NCBI GenBank assembly: GCA_024330185.1 | Contig: JANDLV010000025.1 | Span: 1 to 57,312, forward strand | Source: Candidatus Siliceabacter maunaloa | GTDB taxonomy: Bacteria; Actinomycetota; Thermoleophilia; Solirubrobacterales; Solirubrobacteraceae | Reading direction: 5' to 3' | Length of the DNA stretch: 57,312 nt | In this document: in pieces, positions 1-8,777 of the stretch | Layout: each line of letters opens with the position of its first letter | Position numbering within the stretch: position 1 is the stretch's first letter | Position numbers and translations under genes: made by a program | Notes under the pieces: generated by a model | What the model saw: the letters and a program-made list of their open reading frames with translations, nothing else | Told to the model about the DNA's origin: nothing | The model's database searches: none

Positions 1-53
1 CAACTCACACAAAGGAATCCCTAGCGCGACCACGACACCCCGTGACCGCCTAC

Positions 54-208
54 ACGACCAGGTGCCGGCCCAGCTCGCGCAGTGTGGGGGTTACCTGTCG
101 ATCCAGTTCACGGGCTACTTCGAGCGGCGCATCCGCGGCGAGCAACTGGCCTACGAGCTCGACGCGGGCCAGACGCGACGGCCCTGATCGCGACGGTCCG
201 GGCCGGCC
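54..208 (+). repeat. Duplicate 3'-end fragment of the TolB-like gene (copy 1)
   Basis: This 155-bp stretch appears identical to 4790-4944, which is the 3' end of the TolB-like propeller gene plus about 20 bp beyond its stop. No upstream part of that gene precedes it here: bases 1-53 do not match and show nothing recognisable. The copy is therefore a gene-end fragment left by a recent duplication, or an assembly artefact. The reading frame inside it ends at the TGA near 185-187. Confidence 0.85.
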
Positions 209-235
209 CCTGGCCGGCCCGGACCCGCTTCGCGG

Positions 236-573
236 GTGCGACGCTTGACCCCTCCGCTCGCGGAAGCTCTTGCTGCGGCGCTCGTCGGCCGGGCGGTGCG
301 CACGTACCTGGGGCGGGAGGGCCGCGCCGTGCGGCTCGAGGATGGGTGGTCGTGGTTGCGGGCGCCCACAGCGACGAGGACGCGCGGGTGCGCCTCGTTG
401 ATGTCCAGGCCGGTTTGGACCAACTCGATGCGCAGGGCGAGGTGCCGGTGACAATCGACGCGCTCGGGCCGTGGGCGACGTACGTCGCGGCGATACTCGT
501 GGAGGTCGGGGGCGCGACCTACGCCGATGCTCCCGCGCGCGTCGTGCTGTCGGCGCACCCGGTCGGGGGCTGA
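236..573 (+). pseudogene. Unknown small protein gene, apparently frameshifted
   Basis: Two overlapping frames join into one plausible protein of about 112 residues. The first runs from 236 (MRRLTPPLAEAL...) to about 355. The second continues as VVVVAGAHSDEDARV and ends at the TGA at 571-573. A one-base indel near 350-360 would restore the frame. I do not recognise the family. The gene sits between the duplicated TolB fragment and the binding-protein gene, in a stretch with other frameshifts, so a sequencing error is as likely as real decay. Confidence 0.4.
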
Positions 574-835
574 CCTGCCTCACGGCGCCCGAGCGGTCCA
601 ACTTCTACGCTCCGGTGGATCCCGTGGCCCGTGCCGCTACGGTACGCTTGCCTCCGGGTGACGAGTTGTGACGCGACCATCCGCGTCCCTGGCATGTGCG
701 CAGAAGGCCCGTTCGCGTAGGAGGAGTTGTGTGGGAGGCGATATCTCTGAGGGGGAACACCGCGCCGCGCCGCGGACGGTCAGGATCGCCGGTGCGGACA
801 ACCTTCGAGCATGGTTGCCTGCGTCCCTGGCATCC
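574..835 (+). other. Leader region of the solute-binding protein gene, no gene seen
   Basis: About 260 bases between the frameshifted gene and the likely start of the binding protein. The downstream frame is open back to 668, but residues before the ATG at 836 do not look like a signal peptide, so I treat the stretch as non-coding. No convincing riboswitch fold or terminator is visible. A weak -10-like TACGGT lies near 630. Confidence 0.35.
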
Positions 836-2533
836 ATGACGCCCGTGGCGCGACTTCTCGCCTGCGTTGTCGTCGCGGCGGCCCTGCTCATCGCGTGGCC
901 GGCGCAAGCCCAGGATCAGGGCAGCACGGCCGAACGGGTGCGGATCGCCTGGCCGCGCGACGACGGCTCGCTGACGCCCTACACCTTCGAGCAGGGCTAC
1001 CCGCTGATGACGCTCGTCTACGACACGCTTCTGTGGCGCGACGAGGACGGGTCGCCCGCGGAGTGGCTCGCTCGCCAGGTCCGCAACCCCGAGGCCGGCA
1101 GGCGCGTGACCGTGACGCTTCGCGACGGAGCACGCTTTCACGACGGCAGGCCGCTGACCGCGGAGGACGTGAAGTTCTCCTACGACTACTTCGCGGAGCG
1201 CTACCAGTCGCGCTTCACGCCGCAGCTCCAGGCGATCGAGAGCGTCGACGTCGTGGACGAGCTCACCGTCGCGTTCAACCTCGAGTACCCGTCGCCAGGC
1301 TTCAACCTGCCGCTGTCCGACGTGCCGATCCTGCCGCGCCACCTGTGGGAGGGCCTCTCGCGCGGCGAGACGCCGCCGGGAAAGCCCGTGGGAAGCGGGC
1401 CCTACCGGCTGGTGGAGCGCAGTCCGGGTGAGCGCTACGTCTTCCGCGCCAACGACGACTACTTCCTCGGTCAGCCGCGCGTGGCCACCTTGGAGCTGCC
1501 GTTCGAGAGCGACTTCACTGGGACCGTTAGCTCGCTGCTCAACCGGGACGTCGACATGATCCCCTTCGCCCTGCCGCAGGGCACGCAGGAGGACGTGATG
1601 GGGCCGGGGTTCAGGATCGAGCGGGGACAGCTCTACACCGGGACCGCCCTGACGTTCAACGTGCGCAAGCCGCCGTTTGACTCCGTGCGAGCGCGGCGCG
1701 CCATCTCCAGCGCGCTCGACCTCCAGCGGATCGCCGACGCCACGGTGGGCCCCAGCGAGCGCGCCTTCCCCGCCGACCGCGGCTACGTCCACCCGCGGTC
1801 GGGTTCGGCCTCGGAGGGTCCGCTTCAGCGCTTCGACCGGGAGCGCGCCCGCTCGGAGCTCTCTGCGCTCGACCTGCCGCGGATCAGGGTGCTGGCGCCC
1901 GACAACGACCCGGTCAGGAACCTTGCCGGCCAGCAGGTCGTCCTGGCGCTGACGCGTGCGGGCGCGGACGCGGAGCTGGTAACCGTGACGCGAAGCGGGC
2001 TGTCCGCGGCGGTGGACCCGGACGACGAGCCGCCGACCTTCCAGGCGGCGATCCTGAGCACTTCGCCGCTGGCCTCCTACAACCCGGACTACCTGTCTGC
2101 CGTGTTCGGCTCAGACGAGCGCCAGGCGCCGCTCAACTACTCGGGCTACAGCAGCGAGGAGTTCGATCGCCTCGCGGCGAGTGCGGTGCGCGAGACAAAC
2201 CCGCGTGAGCGCAGCCAGACGATCCAATCCGAGCTGCGCCTGCTCGCACAGGAGGACGTGCCGGTTGTCCCCCTCTTCTATCCGGAGGGCGCCTTCGTCT
2301 ACAGGGACGATATCTACCAGGGATGGATCTACATCGAGGGAACGGGCATCCTCGACAAGCGCTCCTTCCTGCCGGCGAATATCAGCGCTGAGGAAGGAGT
2401 CGGCCCCAACGCAGGTGTCGACCCGGCCGGCGGCTCCGGCAGCGGGATCGGGACGCTGGGGGTGGTTGCCCTTGGCATCTTGGGCATCGCCGTGATCGTG
2501 GTCCTGATCGGAGCCGTCCGGCGACGCCCGTGA
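836..2533 (+). CDS. ABC transporter substrate-binding protein, family 5 (oligopeptide/nickel type), membrane anchored
   Basis: Extracytoplasmic solute receptor of the DppA/OppA/NikA family (SBP_bac_5). I chose the ATG at 836 because it opens a classic signal peptide (MTPVARLLACVVVAAALL, ending AQA). The mature domain carries family features such as RDGARFHDGRPLTAEDVKFSYDY. The C-terminus ends in a Gly/Ser-rich linker and one transmembrane helix (GTLGVVALGILGIAVIVVL) followed by arginines, so it is probably tethered to the membrane. It has no permease or ATPase neighbours. A homologue with the same tail heads the complete ABC operon at 51.8-57.2 kb, which may supply the channel. The substrate is unknown; nickel is an attractive guess beside a hydrogenase locus, but nothing in the sequence proves it. 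Confidence 0.85.
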   Translation: MTPVARLLACVVVAAALLIAWPAQAQDQGSTAERVRIAWPRDDGSLTPYTFEQGYPLMTLVYDTLLWRDEDGSPAEWLARQVRNPEAGRRVTVTLRDGARFHDGRPLTAEDVKFSYDYFAERYQSRFTPQLQAIESVDVVDELTVAFNLEYPSPGFNLPLSDVPILPRHLWEGLSRGETPPGKPVGSGPYRLVERSPGERYVFRANDDYFLGQPRVATLELPFESDFTGTVSSLLNRDVDMIPFALPQGTQEDVMGPGFRIERGQLYTGTALTFNVRKPPFDSVRARRAISSALDLQRIADATVGPSERAFPADRGYVHPRSGSASEGPLQRFDRERARSELSALDLPRIRVLAPDNDPVRNLAGQQVVLALTRAGADAELVTVTRSGLSAAVDPDDEPPTFQAAILSTSPLASYNPDYLSAVFGSDERQAPLNYSGYSSEEFDRLAASAVRETNPRERSQTIQSELRLLAQEDVPVVPLFYPEGAFVYRDDIYQGWIYIEGTGILDKRSFLPANISAEEGVGPNAGVDPAGGSGSGIGTLGVVALGILGIAVIVVLIGAVRRRP

Positions 2534-2545
2534 GTACCCCTCAGC

Positions 2546-2860
2546 TCAGTGCGTGGCGCAGGACATCGACGGATTGAAGCTGCGGATCGCGCGCAGCACG
2601 TCGATGCAGCGCTCCGGGTTCGCCGTGCTCAGCAGCGGCGTGGCGACGACGGCGGCCTCGCAGGGGCCGGGGTTGCCCTGACCGTCGCGCGGCGACATCG
2701 TGAACGTCGAGGGCCCGAGGATCTGGTAGCTCTCGATGACCTGGCTCTCGAGGGTCATGTGGTGGCTGGTGTAGCCGCGGGTGCCGCCCCACAGCCCGGT
2801 GCCGTGGCTGACGCCCTTGGGGATCTTGCAGTGCGTGAAGACGCCGGCGTCGGGGCCGCC
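2546..2860 (-). pseudogene. 3'-terminal fragment of hydrogenase large-subunit gene (duplicate of hhyL end)
   Basis: This 315-bp segment matches 5258-5572 with only a few differences (a synonymous change near 2556, and a Tyr-to-Cys change near 2830). It encodes the last ~104 residues of the large subunit, including the end FNPSMSCATH and the TGA. Upstream of 2860 the match stops abruptly and unrelated sequence follows, so this cannot make a functional subunit. It independently supports the unusual C-terminal motif of hhyL, because both copies have Ser where a ligand Cys is expected. Confidence 0.9.
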
Positions 2861-3053
2861 CCAGGTCCTCGGCGACCGCTGAACCACCCAACCGCACACG
2901 ACCGCTCGGGCCCCGCGCGACCGGCCCGGCCCAATCGTCAGGCCGAACGCCCACCTCTGCCGGTCCAAGCCGTACCTACGCTATGTGCGCTGTACACCTA
3001 TCGCGCGGAACTCGAAGCCCCTGTAATTTACTCCCGTACGGTTCATTGACGCG

Positions 3054-4923
3054 GTGCTGGGAGAAACTTTGAAGAAGATTGATCGGTCTCGCAGAGGGAT
3101 GTTGGCTGGTGCTCTTGCAGCGCAGGATGGCGGATGCAGTCGTGCTCGGCGCTTCCGGGGCGCTCTGCTGGGCGGGGGCGCCCTCGTCGCGGTTGCTCTG
3201 CTGTTCGGGTTGACCCTCGGAGGGACGCCGGCGCAGGCGACCTTCCCGGGGGAGAACGGGAGGCTCGCTTGCGAGGGCCAACGTGGCCCCGCCCTGCCCG
3301 ATCCGAACCCCACCAACCTCAGCAGGACTGAGGTCTTCACGGTCAACCCTGACGGCACCGGCGAGACGGTGCTGACGAACAACACCGTGCGCGACGGCGA
3401 TCCGTCGTTCTCCCCCGACGGGGCGAACATCGCGTTCGAGAGCTTCCGGGACGGCTTCTCCGAGGCCTACAGGATTGGCTCAGACGGCAGCAACCCCGTG
3501 CGGCTTACCACGAGTGGCGCCAACGAGGACCGCTCGACGAACTGGTCGCCGGACGGCACCAAGATCGTCTTCCACAGCACTCGTGACGCTGCCACCAGCG
3601 GCGGCAACGTGCCTCCGGGCGCCAACCCGTTCGAGATCTACATCATGAACGCGGACGGCAGCGACCAGGTCCGCCTCACCGACAACATCTTCCAGGACAG
3701 CTTCCCCCAGTTCTCGCCCGATGGCAGCAGGATCGCCTTCACGACCAATCGCGACGGCGACTTCGAGATCTACACGATGAACCCTGACGGCACCGATCCC
3801 CGGCGGGTGACGACCTCGCTAGGGGAGGATGCTCATCCGACCTGGTCGCCTGACGGGACGCAGCTGACGTTCCACAGCCGGCGGGCCGGCGGCATCGAGA
3901 TCTTCAGGCAGAACGCGGACGGGAGCGGGGAAGCGACCCAGCTGACCGACGCGACCCGCGAAACCGACGGGACCGCGGAGGGGGGGTTCTCGTTCTTCCC
4001 GGTCTGGTCGCCCGATGGCACGAGGATCGCCTTCAACGGCGCCACCACTGCAGTTCCTGACACCGAGGTCAACCACGTGAATGCGGTGGACGGCAGCGAC
4101 CGGGTCCGCGTGACGAACTCCCCGGGCTTCGACGGGAGGTGTGACTGGGAGGCGGTCAACCCGCCTCCGCCGCCCGAGCCGCCGGTGCCTCCGGCTCCGC
4201 CGGCGCCTCCGGATCAGCCGCCGGTCCAGCAGCCGGCGCCTCCGGATCAGCCGCCGGTGTCTCCGGGTCCGTGTGGCACCCCGGGCGCTGCGGGGTATCT
4301 GAACCCGGCCAAGATGCGGGTGTCGCGTGCGCGGGTGTTGCGTGAGGATCGTCGCCTGGATGTGCTGGCGCCGATCACCTCGCGGGCGCGAGGCGGTGCG
4401 GTGGACGTGCTGTTCCAGGCCGACGGGCGCAACGACACGTTCGATGTCGAGGTGACCGAGGCCGGCACCGAGCTGGACGAGATCCGCTTCTTGGAGCCGA
4501 TCACCGAAGGCCAGGCGGAACTGGGTACGGGCATCGTGAACCTCAACTACCTGGGTGACGAGGACACCCGTCCGGAGTTCGTGCGTCTGCGTGCGGCCTC
4601 TCAGCGCGCCGAGTTGGACGTGGAGGAGATCAGCCTGCTCGGTGGTCTGTTGTCGGCGCAGGGCAGCGTGACCAGTCGCGCGGAGGGCATCGTGCGCTTT
4701 GCGCTTCTCCTACGTCGCTCCCGACGGGTCGCCCCAGGTCCATGAGGCGCGGGCCGAGATCCAGGACGACGGTGACTGGGCGCTGGACGACGACCAGGTG
4801 CCGGCCCAGCTCGCGCAGTGTGGGGGTTACCTGTCGATCCAGTTCACGGGCTACTTCGAGCGGCGCATCCGCGGCGAGCAACTGGCCTACGAGCTCGACG
4901 CGGGCCAGACGCGACGGCCCTGA
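3054..4923 (+). pseudogene. Secreted TolB-like (PD40/WD40-like) beta-propeller protein, one frameshift near 4698
   Basis: A signal sequence (GALLGGGALVAVALLFGL...AQA) precedes a propeller of TolB-type repeats with the recurring motif F/WSPDG-xxIxF and NPDG/NADGS (residues ~90-360). A Pro-rich linker and a C-terminal domain of about 200 residues follow. The annotated frame would end at 4745 with a basic tail, but the next frame continues smoothly: removing one T from the TTT at 4698-4700 gives RAEGIVRLRFSYVAPDG and a natural end at 4923. The gene is therefore frameshifted by decay or by a read error. The start is GTG 3054 or TTG 3069, the latter having GGGAGA upstream. The role is probably cell-surface; the substrate is unknown. 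Confidence 0.7.
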
Positions 4924-4944
4924 TCGCGACGGTCCGGGCCGGCC
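4790..4944 (+). repeat. Direct repeat, copy 2 (3' end of TolB-like gene)
   Basis: The parental copy of the 155-bp repeat found at 54-208, in direct orientation, about 4.7 kb apart. It covers the last ~43 codons of the TolB-like gene and ~20 bp of downstream sequence. Confidence 0.85.
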
Positions 4945-5106
4945 TCATGGCCGGCCCGGCTCCGTCATGATGCTGCCGCTGGCGCTCTTGAACCTCGCTG
5001 TCAGTCTTGGGTATCTGCCGATGCAGGGTGCCTGGACACGGCCGGCCAGTCGGGAGAGCACCTCGAACACCCCGTCATCGCTGGACTGGGCGACGCGCAG
5101 GCCGGG

Positions 5107-5257
5107 CCGCCTTCGACAAGCGCTCCTTCCTGTCGACGCACGCATACGGGACCAGCGACGGCTTCGTGGTCGGCAGCTATACGATCCTGGTGATCGTGTC
5201 TCGAATCATCCTCTCCTACCGCAGTGGAGCGCCAGGAGGGGTTGAGCGAGAGGTCCC
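5107..5257 (+). pseudogene. Possible remnant of a solute-binding protein 3' end
   Basis: The stretch 4945-5257 between the TolB-like gene and hhyL has no intact gene. From about 5107 one plus-strand frame reads FDKRSFLSTHAYG and then a hydrophobic stretch (GFVVGSYTILVIVSRIIL). This resembles the DKRSFL motif plus C-terminal membrane anchor of the binding protein at 836-2533 and the TKRSFL motif of the one at 55364-57151. It is probably a decayed tail of such a gene, which fits the order TolB-tail / SBP / hhyL-tail seen intact at 54-2860. Bases 4945-5106 show nothing I can name. Confidence 0.4.
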
Positions 5258-6946
5258 TCAGTGCGTCGCGCAGGACATCGACGGATTGAAGCTGCGGATC
5301 GCGCGCAGCACGTCGATGCAGCGCTCCGGGTTCGCCGTGCTCAGCAGCGGCGTGGCGACGACGGCGGCCTCGCAGGGGCCGGGGTTGCCCTGACCGTCGC
5401 GCGGCGACATCGTGAACGTCGAGGGCCCGAGGATCTGGTAGCTCTCGATGACCTGGCTCTCGAGGGTCATGTGGTGGCTGGTGTAGCCGCGGGTGCCGCC
5501 CCACAGCCCGGTGCCGTGGCTGACGCCCTTGGGGATCTTGTAGTGCGTGAAGACGCCGGCGTCGGGGCCGCCGCGGCGCATGAGGTCCAGGCCGAGCACC
5601 AGGTTCTCGTAGGCGACCAGCGTCGCCTGGGCGAGCGCGTAGGCGTGGGCGCGGTTGCGCTCCAGCGCGCCCCAGTGCCTGGGCGCGCGCCACTCCAGCT
5701 CGGCCGTGGGCAGCCACGCTTGGGGCACCGCCAGGCGCAGGCCGGAGCCGGTCGGCTCCATGAAGCTGCGGTGGGGCAGCTTCCTGGCCAGTGCCGTCAT
5801 CCACAGGCGGGCGGGGGCGCCGGTCTCCATTGGTTGGCGATCCCAGCGCGGGGCCGTGCACCAGGAGTACTTGCGCGCCGGGTCGGTCTGCCCGGGCTGG
5901 GGGATCGTCTCCTTGTTGGAGGGGTGATAGGCCGAGAGCGGGTTGCCGGCCGGGTCGCTGCGCAACCTGGGGGCCTGGGAGGTCCAGCTCTCGTAGAAGG
6001 AGTGATCGACGAACTCCTCGACGCCCATGTTGACCTGCTGGACGTCTGTGGTCCGCAGCCTGCCGTCGACGATCGCGCCCGGCGTGGACCAGCGCCGCTG
6101 CGCCCAGGCCGTGGCGGTCTCGAAGGTCCCGTCGTAGGCGTAGGGGTCGTCCCACTGGCCCAGGTCGATGAAGCTCGCCGGGCCCGCACCGACCTCTCGA
6201 AACCGGGGCTCGGCCTCGAGGAAGAAGTCGACGACGTCATCCCAGACCGCAACCACCTTCTTGGAGTAGTCGAAGAACTCGGTCACCCGCATCAGCATCA
6301 CGTTCATGTCCTGGGTGTCGATCGTGGAGCTGATCCCGCCCGGGGCGAGGGTCTGGGGGTGGGGGTACTTGCCGCCGATCAGCACGTAGGCCTCGCGCGC
6401 GCGGCGACCTCTGTGGAGCGCCTCCGTGTAGAGCTTGCCGCTGAAGCGGGTCAGGGCGGTCATGATGTCGGCGATCAGCTCGAAGCCGTGCGTCCCGCGG
6501 CCCGGGGCGGCGGTCTGCAGCGCGCGCTCCCACAGCTCCGGGTTGGTCTCGCGCACCACCGGCTCGGAGTAGTCCGGGCCGATACGGGTGAACAGGCTGG
6601 TCGGGTGGTCGTAGAGACACTCGAGGGCGGCCATCAGGTTGCGCGCCACGATGCCCATCGGCGGCGGCTGGATGCCGAACGCCATCTCGCACGCCAGCGC
6701 CGAGGCGGTGGCGTGCCCGCCGCCGCTGACGCCGCAGGCGCGGCTGGAGACGAAGATCGCGTCGCGCGGATCGCGGCCCTCGAGGATGACCTCGTAGCCG
6801 CGGAACAGCGTCGCGAGGGCGGAGGCGTCCAGGACCCGGCCACCCCCGACGTCGACCGACGCCTGGAAGGAGAGCGCGCCCGCCACCCGCGTGACCGGGT
6901 CGAAGTCCATCTCCCGCACGTCGTCGGCGGCCCGCGTGGCGGACAT
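5258..6946 (-). CDS. hhyL: [NiFe]-hydrogenase-like large subunit, group 1h-related, with altered metal ligands
   Basis: 562 residues resembling the actinobacterial high-affinity (group 1h/5) hydrogenase large subunit: GPDYSEPVVRETNPELWERA, IGGKYPHPQT, KYSWCTAPRW, GGTRGYTSHHM and an RSFNPxxxC end. The L1 motif is RACGVSGGGH (Cys71, Ser74) rather than RxCGxCxxxH. The L2 motif is NPSMSCATH (Ser556, Cys559) rather than DPCxxCxxH. Thus one bridging and one terminal Cys ligand are Ser. The N-terminal RxEG glutamate is Ala (TRVAG). The protein stops directly after the L2 His, so there is no C-terminal peptide for a maturation protease to remove. It follows hhyS with no gap, preceded by GAGGAG. It should be cytoplasmic or membrane-peripheral with HhyS. 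Either it is a divergent active clade or it no longer carries a standard NiFe site. Confidence 0.85.
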   Translation of the reverse strand: MSATRAADDVREMDFDPVTRVAGALSFQASVDVGGGRVLDASALATLFRGYEVILEGRDPRDAIFVSSRACGVSGGGHATASALACEMAFGIQPPPMGIVARNLMAALECLYDHPTSLFTRIGPDYSEPVVRETNPELWERALQTAAPGRGTHGFELIADIMTALTRFSGKLYTEALHRGRRAREAYVLIGGKYPHPQTLAPGGISSTIDTQDMNVMLMRVTEFFDYSKKVVAVWDDVVDFFLEAEPRFREVGAGPASFIDLGQWDDPYAYDGTFETATAWAQRRWSTPGAIVDGRLRTTDVQQVNMGVEEFVDHSFYESWTSQAPRLRSDPAGNPLSAYHPSNKETIPQPGQTDPARKYSWCTAPRWDRQPMETGAPARLWMTALARKLPHRSFMEPTGSGLRLAVPQAWLPTAELEWRAPRHWGALERNRAHAYALAQATLVAYENLVLGLDLMRRGGPDAGVFTHYKIPKGVSHGTGLWGGTRGYTSHHMTLESQVIESYQILGPSTFTMSPRDGQGNPGPCEAAVVATPLLSTANPERCIDVLRAIRSFNPSMSCATH

Positions 6947-8269
6947 CTAGATCTCCTCTCGCGACTTGAGCTTCTCGCCCAGGACGGGAACGCTCGCCTC
7001 GAGGTTGACGCCCTTCTGGCGCAGGATGTCGCGGCTGCCGGGCAGCGGCTGCTTCTTGTTGCGCTTGCCGTGATGCACCGTCCCGTTGTACTGCAGCTTC
7101 TTGTAGAAGAAGATGTTCACCTTGTCGAGGGGCTCTTGCCTCGCTTCGCGCGCCAGTCCCCACCCCGTCGGGACCTCTTGGGCGTTGTCCCACAGCGGCT
7201 CGCTGTTGCCGGTCTTCATCGACATCCGCCGCAGCCGCCGGATCCCGCTGCCGTAGACCTTGGACACCCCGCCGGAGATCGCCGACCCGGGCGGCGACTT
7301 GTAGAAGGGGCTGTACTTGTCGGGGAAGCCCGGCATGGTGCAGCCGATGCAGGCTCCGCCGGCGACCATGCACCCGCCCATGTGGTTGATGGCGCCGCGC
7401 TCGACGATGTTGCACTGCACCACCGGGCCCCAGCAGCCGATCTCCACCAGGCACTGGTTGTCGCCCGGCTCCTCGGCGAACACGCCCTCCTCGTAGTAGC
7501 CCGCCTTGGGGCAGTGGCGGTGCACCGTCTGCTCGAACTGCCACGCCGGGCGACCCAGGTCGTCGAAGTCGGGCAGCGGCCCGATCCCCTCGAGGTACTG
7601 GAGCACCATGGACAGGGTCTCGGTGAAGTTGTCGCCCACCGGCGCGCAGCCGGGGACGTTGATGATCGGCACGCCCTTCGACGAGCGGTAGTCGCGCCCC
7701 AGGTAGTCCATCAGGCCCATCGAGCCGGTGATGTTCCCGGCCGCCGCGGGGATCCCACCCCACGTCGCGCACGTCCCGATCGCGATCGTCGCGGCGGCAC
7801 CGGGAGCCAGAGCCCAGATCCAGTCGCTGGTTCGCACCGGCTGCTCGGGCCCACGTGACGAGGGCAGCGAGCGCGGCCAGTCCGCCCCGACGCCCAGCGC
7901 CGCGTACTGGCCGGAGCGCTCGAGGGTCTGATCGTCGGGGATCGAGCCCTCGACCACCATCACGTAAGCGGCTCCGAGCGTTCCCTCCGCCGCCTGGCGG
8001 AAGGGCTCCACGAAATCCCGGCCGACGTCGTCGGCGAGCATCGGGTGGTGGAGCACGACCTTGGGCAGGAAGGGGATGTTCCCCGAGACCAGGGACTCCA
8101 CCGGCGGATGGACCGCGCCCAGTGCGGACACCGAGCAGCCGTCGCAGCTCATGCCCGAAAGCCAGAAGACATGTACGACTCCGTCGGTGAAGGCACCCCG
8201 TGGCCCTCCCGAGGGACCCTGGGCCCACGGAGCCTCCTCCCGGTTGCTACGCGCTGACTTCCAAGCCAT
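6947..8269 (-). CDS. hhyS: [NiFe]-hydrogenase small subunit, group 1h-like
   Basis: 440 residues. Electron-transfer subunit carrying Fe-S clusters. The proximal cluster motif SCDGC (Cys42, Cys45) is followed by GTCATWGG and PGCAP. The medial/distal region has HCPKAGYYEEG, CLVEIGCWGP, CN and GGACIGCTMPGFPD. There is no Tat signal or C-terminal membrane helix, as in group 1h enzymes, so it is probably cytoplasmic or peripheral. The gene leads the hhyS-hhyL pair and is divergent from hypC. The C-terminal ~100 residues (KVNIFFYKKLQYNG, basic) are longer than in classical small subunits but typical of the long actinobacterial form. Its cluster ligands look intact, in contrast to the altered large subunit. 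Confidence 0.9.
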   Translation of the reverse strand: MAWKSARSNREEAPWAQGPSGGPRGAFTDGVVHVFWLSGMSCDGCSVSALGAVHPPVESLVSGNIPFLPKVVLHHPMLADDVGRDFVEPFRQAAEGTLGAAYVMVVEGSIPDDQTLERSGQYAALGVGADWPRSLPSSRGPEQPVRTSDWIWALAPGAAATIAIGTCATWGGIPAAAGNITGSMGLMDYLGRDYRSSKGVPIINVPGCAPVGDNFTETLSMVLQYLEGIGPLPDFDDLGRPAWQFEQTVHRHCPKAGYYEEGVFAEEPGDNQCLVEIGCWGPVVQCNIVERGAINHMGGCMVAGGACIGCTMPGFPDKYSPFYKSPPGSAISGGVSKVYGSGIRRLRRMSMKTGNSEPLWDNAQEVPTGWGLAREARQEPLDKVNIFFYKKLQYNGTVHHGKRNKKQPLPGSRDILRQKGVNLEASVPVLGEKLKSREEI

Positions 8270-8476
8270 CCGATCTCCTCTCCCACCTACCGACGCCGTG
8301 CCGACGCGACTATATGTTGTTGCACCCTAGCGGGCGTAAGAAGCGCCTGGGTAGATGTACCATACATACACCGGACCACAAAGAGAAGAGTGGCGCATGC
8401 GCGACGCAGCCGTAGGCTACGCTCGAAAGCTGGATTCGAACGGGCGGCCACTGGCCGTCAGGAGGAGCATCTAACC
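8270..8476. promoter_or_regulatory. Divergent promoter region between hhyS and hypC
   Basis: The only gap in the hydrogenase locus, about 207 bp, with a patch poorer in GC around 8310-8390. In the hhyS direction a TATAGT hexamer lies near 8311-8316. A GTAC-centred motif (GTACCATAC) sits near 8358. For hypC the Shine-Dalgarno GGAGGAG at 8461-8467 fixes the ATG at 8477. Exact -35 elements are not clear and no regulator is encoded next to it. Confidence 0.5.
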
Positions 8477-8755
8477 ATGTGCCTTGGCATCCCCGGCCAG
8501 ATCGTCGAGATGGTCGACGAGCACCATCACATCGCCAAGGCCGAGGTTTCCGGCGTACGCCGCGCCGTCAACATCGGTCTCCTCGCGGAGGGCCCCGACG
8601 CCGTCGGCGTGGGGGACTGGGTGCTGATCCACGTCGGCTTCGCGATGTCGAAGATCGACGAGGAGGAGGCGCGCTCCACGCGCGAGTTCCTGATCTCCCT
8701 CGGCGCTCCCTACGAGGAGGAGCTCGACGAGCTGGAGAAGAGCAGGATCGAATGA
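8477..8755 (+). CDS. hypC: Hydrogenase maturation chaperone HypC
   Basis: 92 residues beginning MCLGIPGQIVEM, the invariant HypC start in which Cys2 binds the Fe(CN)2CO precursor. The body GVRRAVNIGLL, VGDWVLIHVGFAMSKID is canonical. With HypD it carries the iron centre to the large subunit. The start is set by the MCLG motif and the GGAGGAG ribosome site at 8461. It leads the hyp operon: the SIS-HypC fusion, hypD and hypE follow. Confidence 0.95.
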   Translation: MCLGIPGQIVEMVDEHHHIAKAEVSGVRRAVNIGLLAEGPDAVGVGDWVLIHVGFAMSKIDEEEARSTREFLISLGAPYEEELDELEKSRIE

Positions 8756-8777
8756 GATTAATGAGGTTCTCCGGGCC

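Noticed and set aside
605-1792. 395-codon minus-strand frame opposite the binding-protein gene
   Set aside because: Shadow of the SBP_bac_5 gene; low-complexity, no family signal.
4698-4923. Possible recoding (programmed frameshift) at the end of the TolB-like gene
   Set aside because: Only a short TTT and no slippery heptamer or downstream pseudoknot; a simple one-base indel explains it.
5258-5260. TGA after SCATH in hhyL as a possible selenocysteine codon
   Set aside because: The downstream frame reaches a stop within 14 codons, has no conservation and differs from what follows the duplicate copy, so it is a normal stop.
5261-7858. 865-codon open frame on the plus strand opposite hhyL/hhyS
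   Set aside because: It is antisense to two clearly conserved hydrogenase genes; its composition is Arg/Gly/Val-rich and has no domain. Long antisense frames are expected at ~70% GC.
8330-8335. TTGCAC as a -35 for hypC
   Set aside because: No acceptable -10 lies 16-19 bp downstream.
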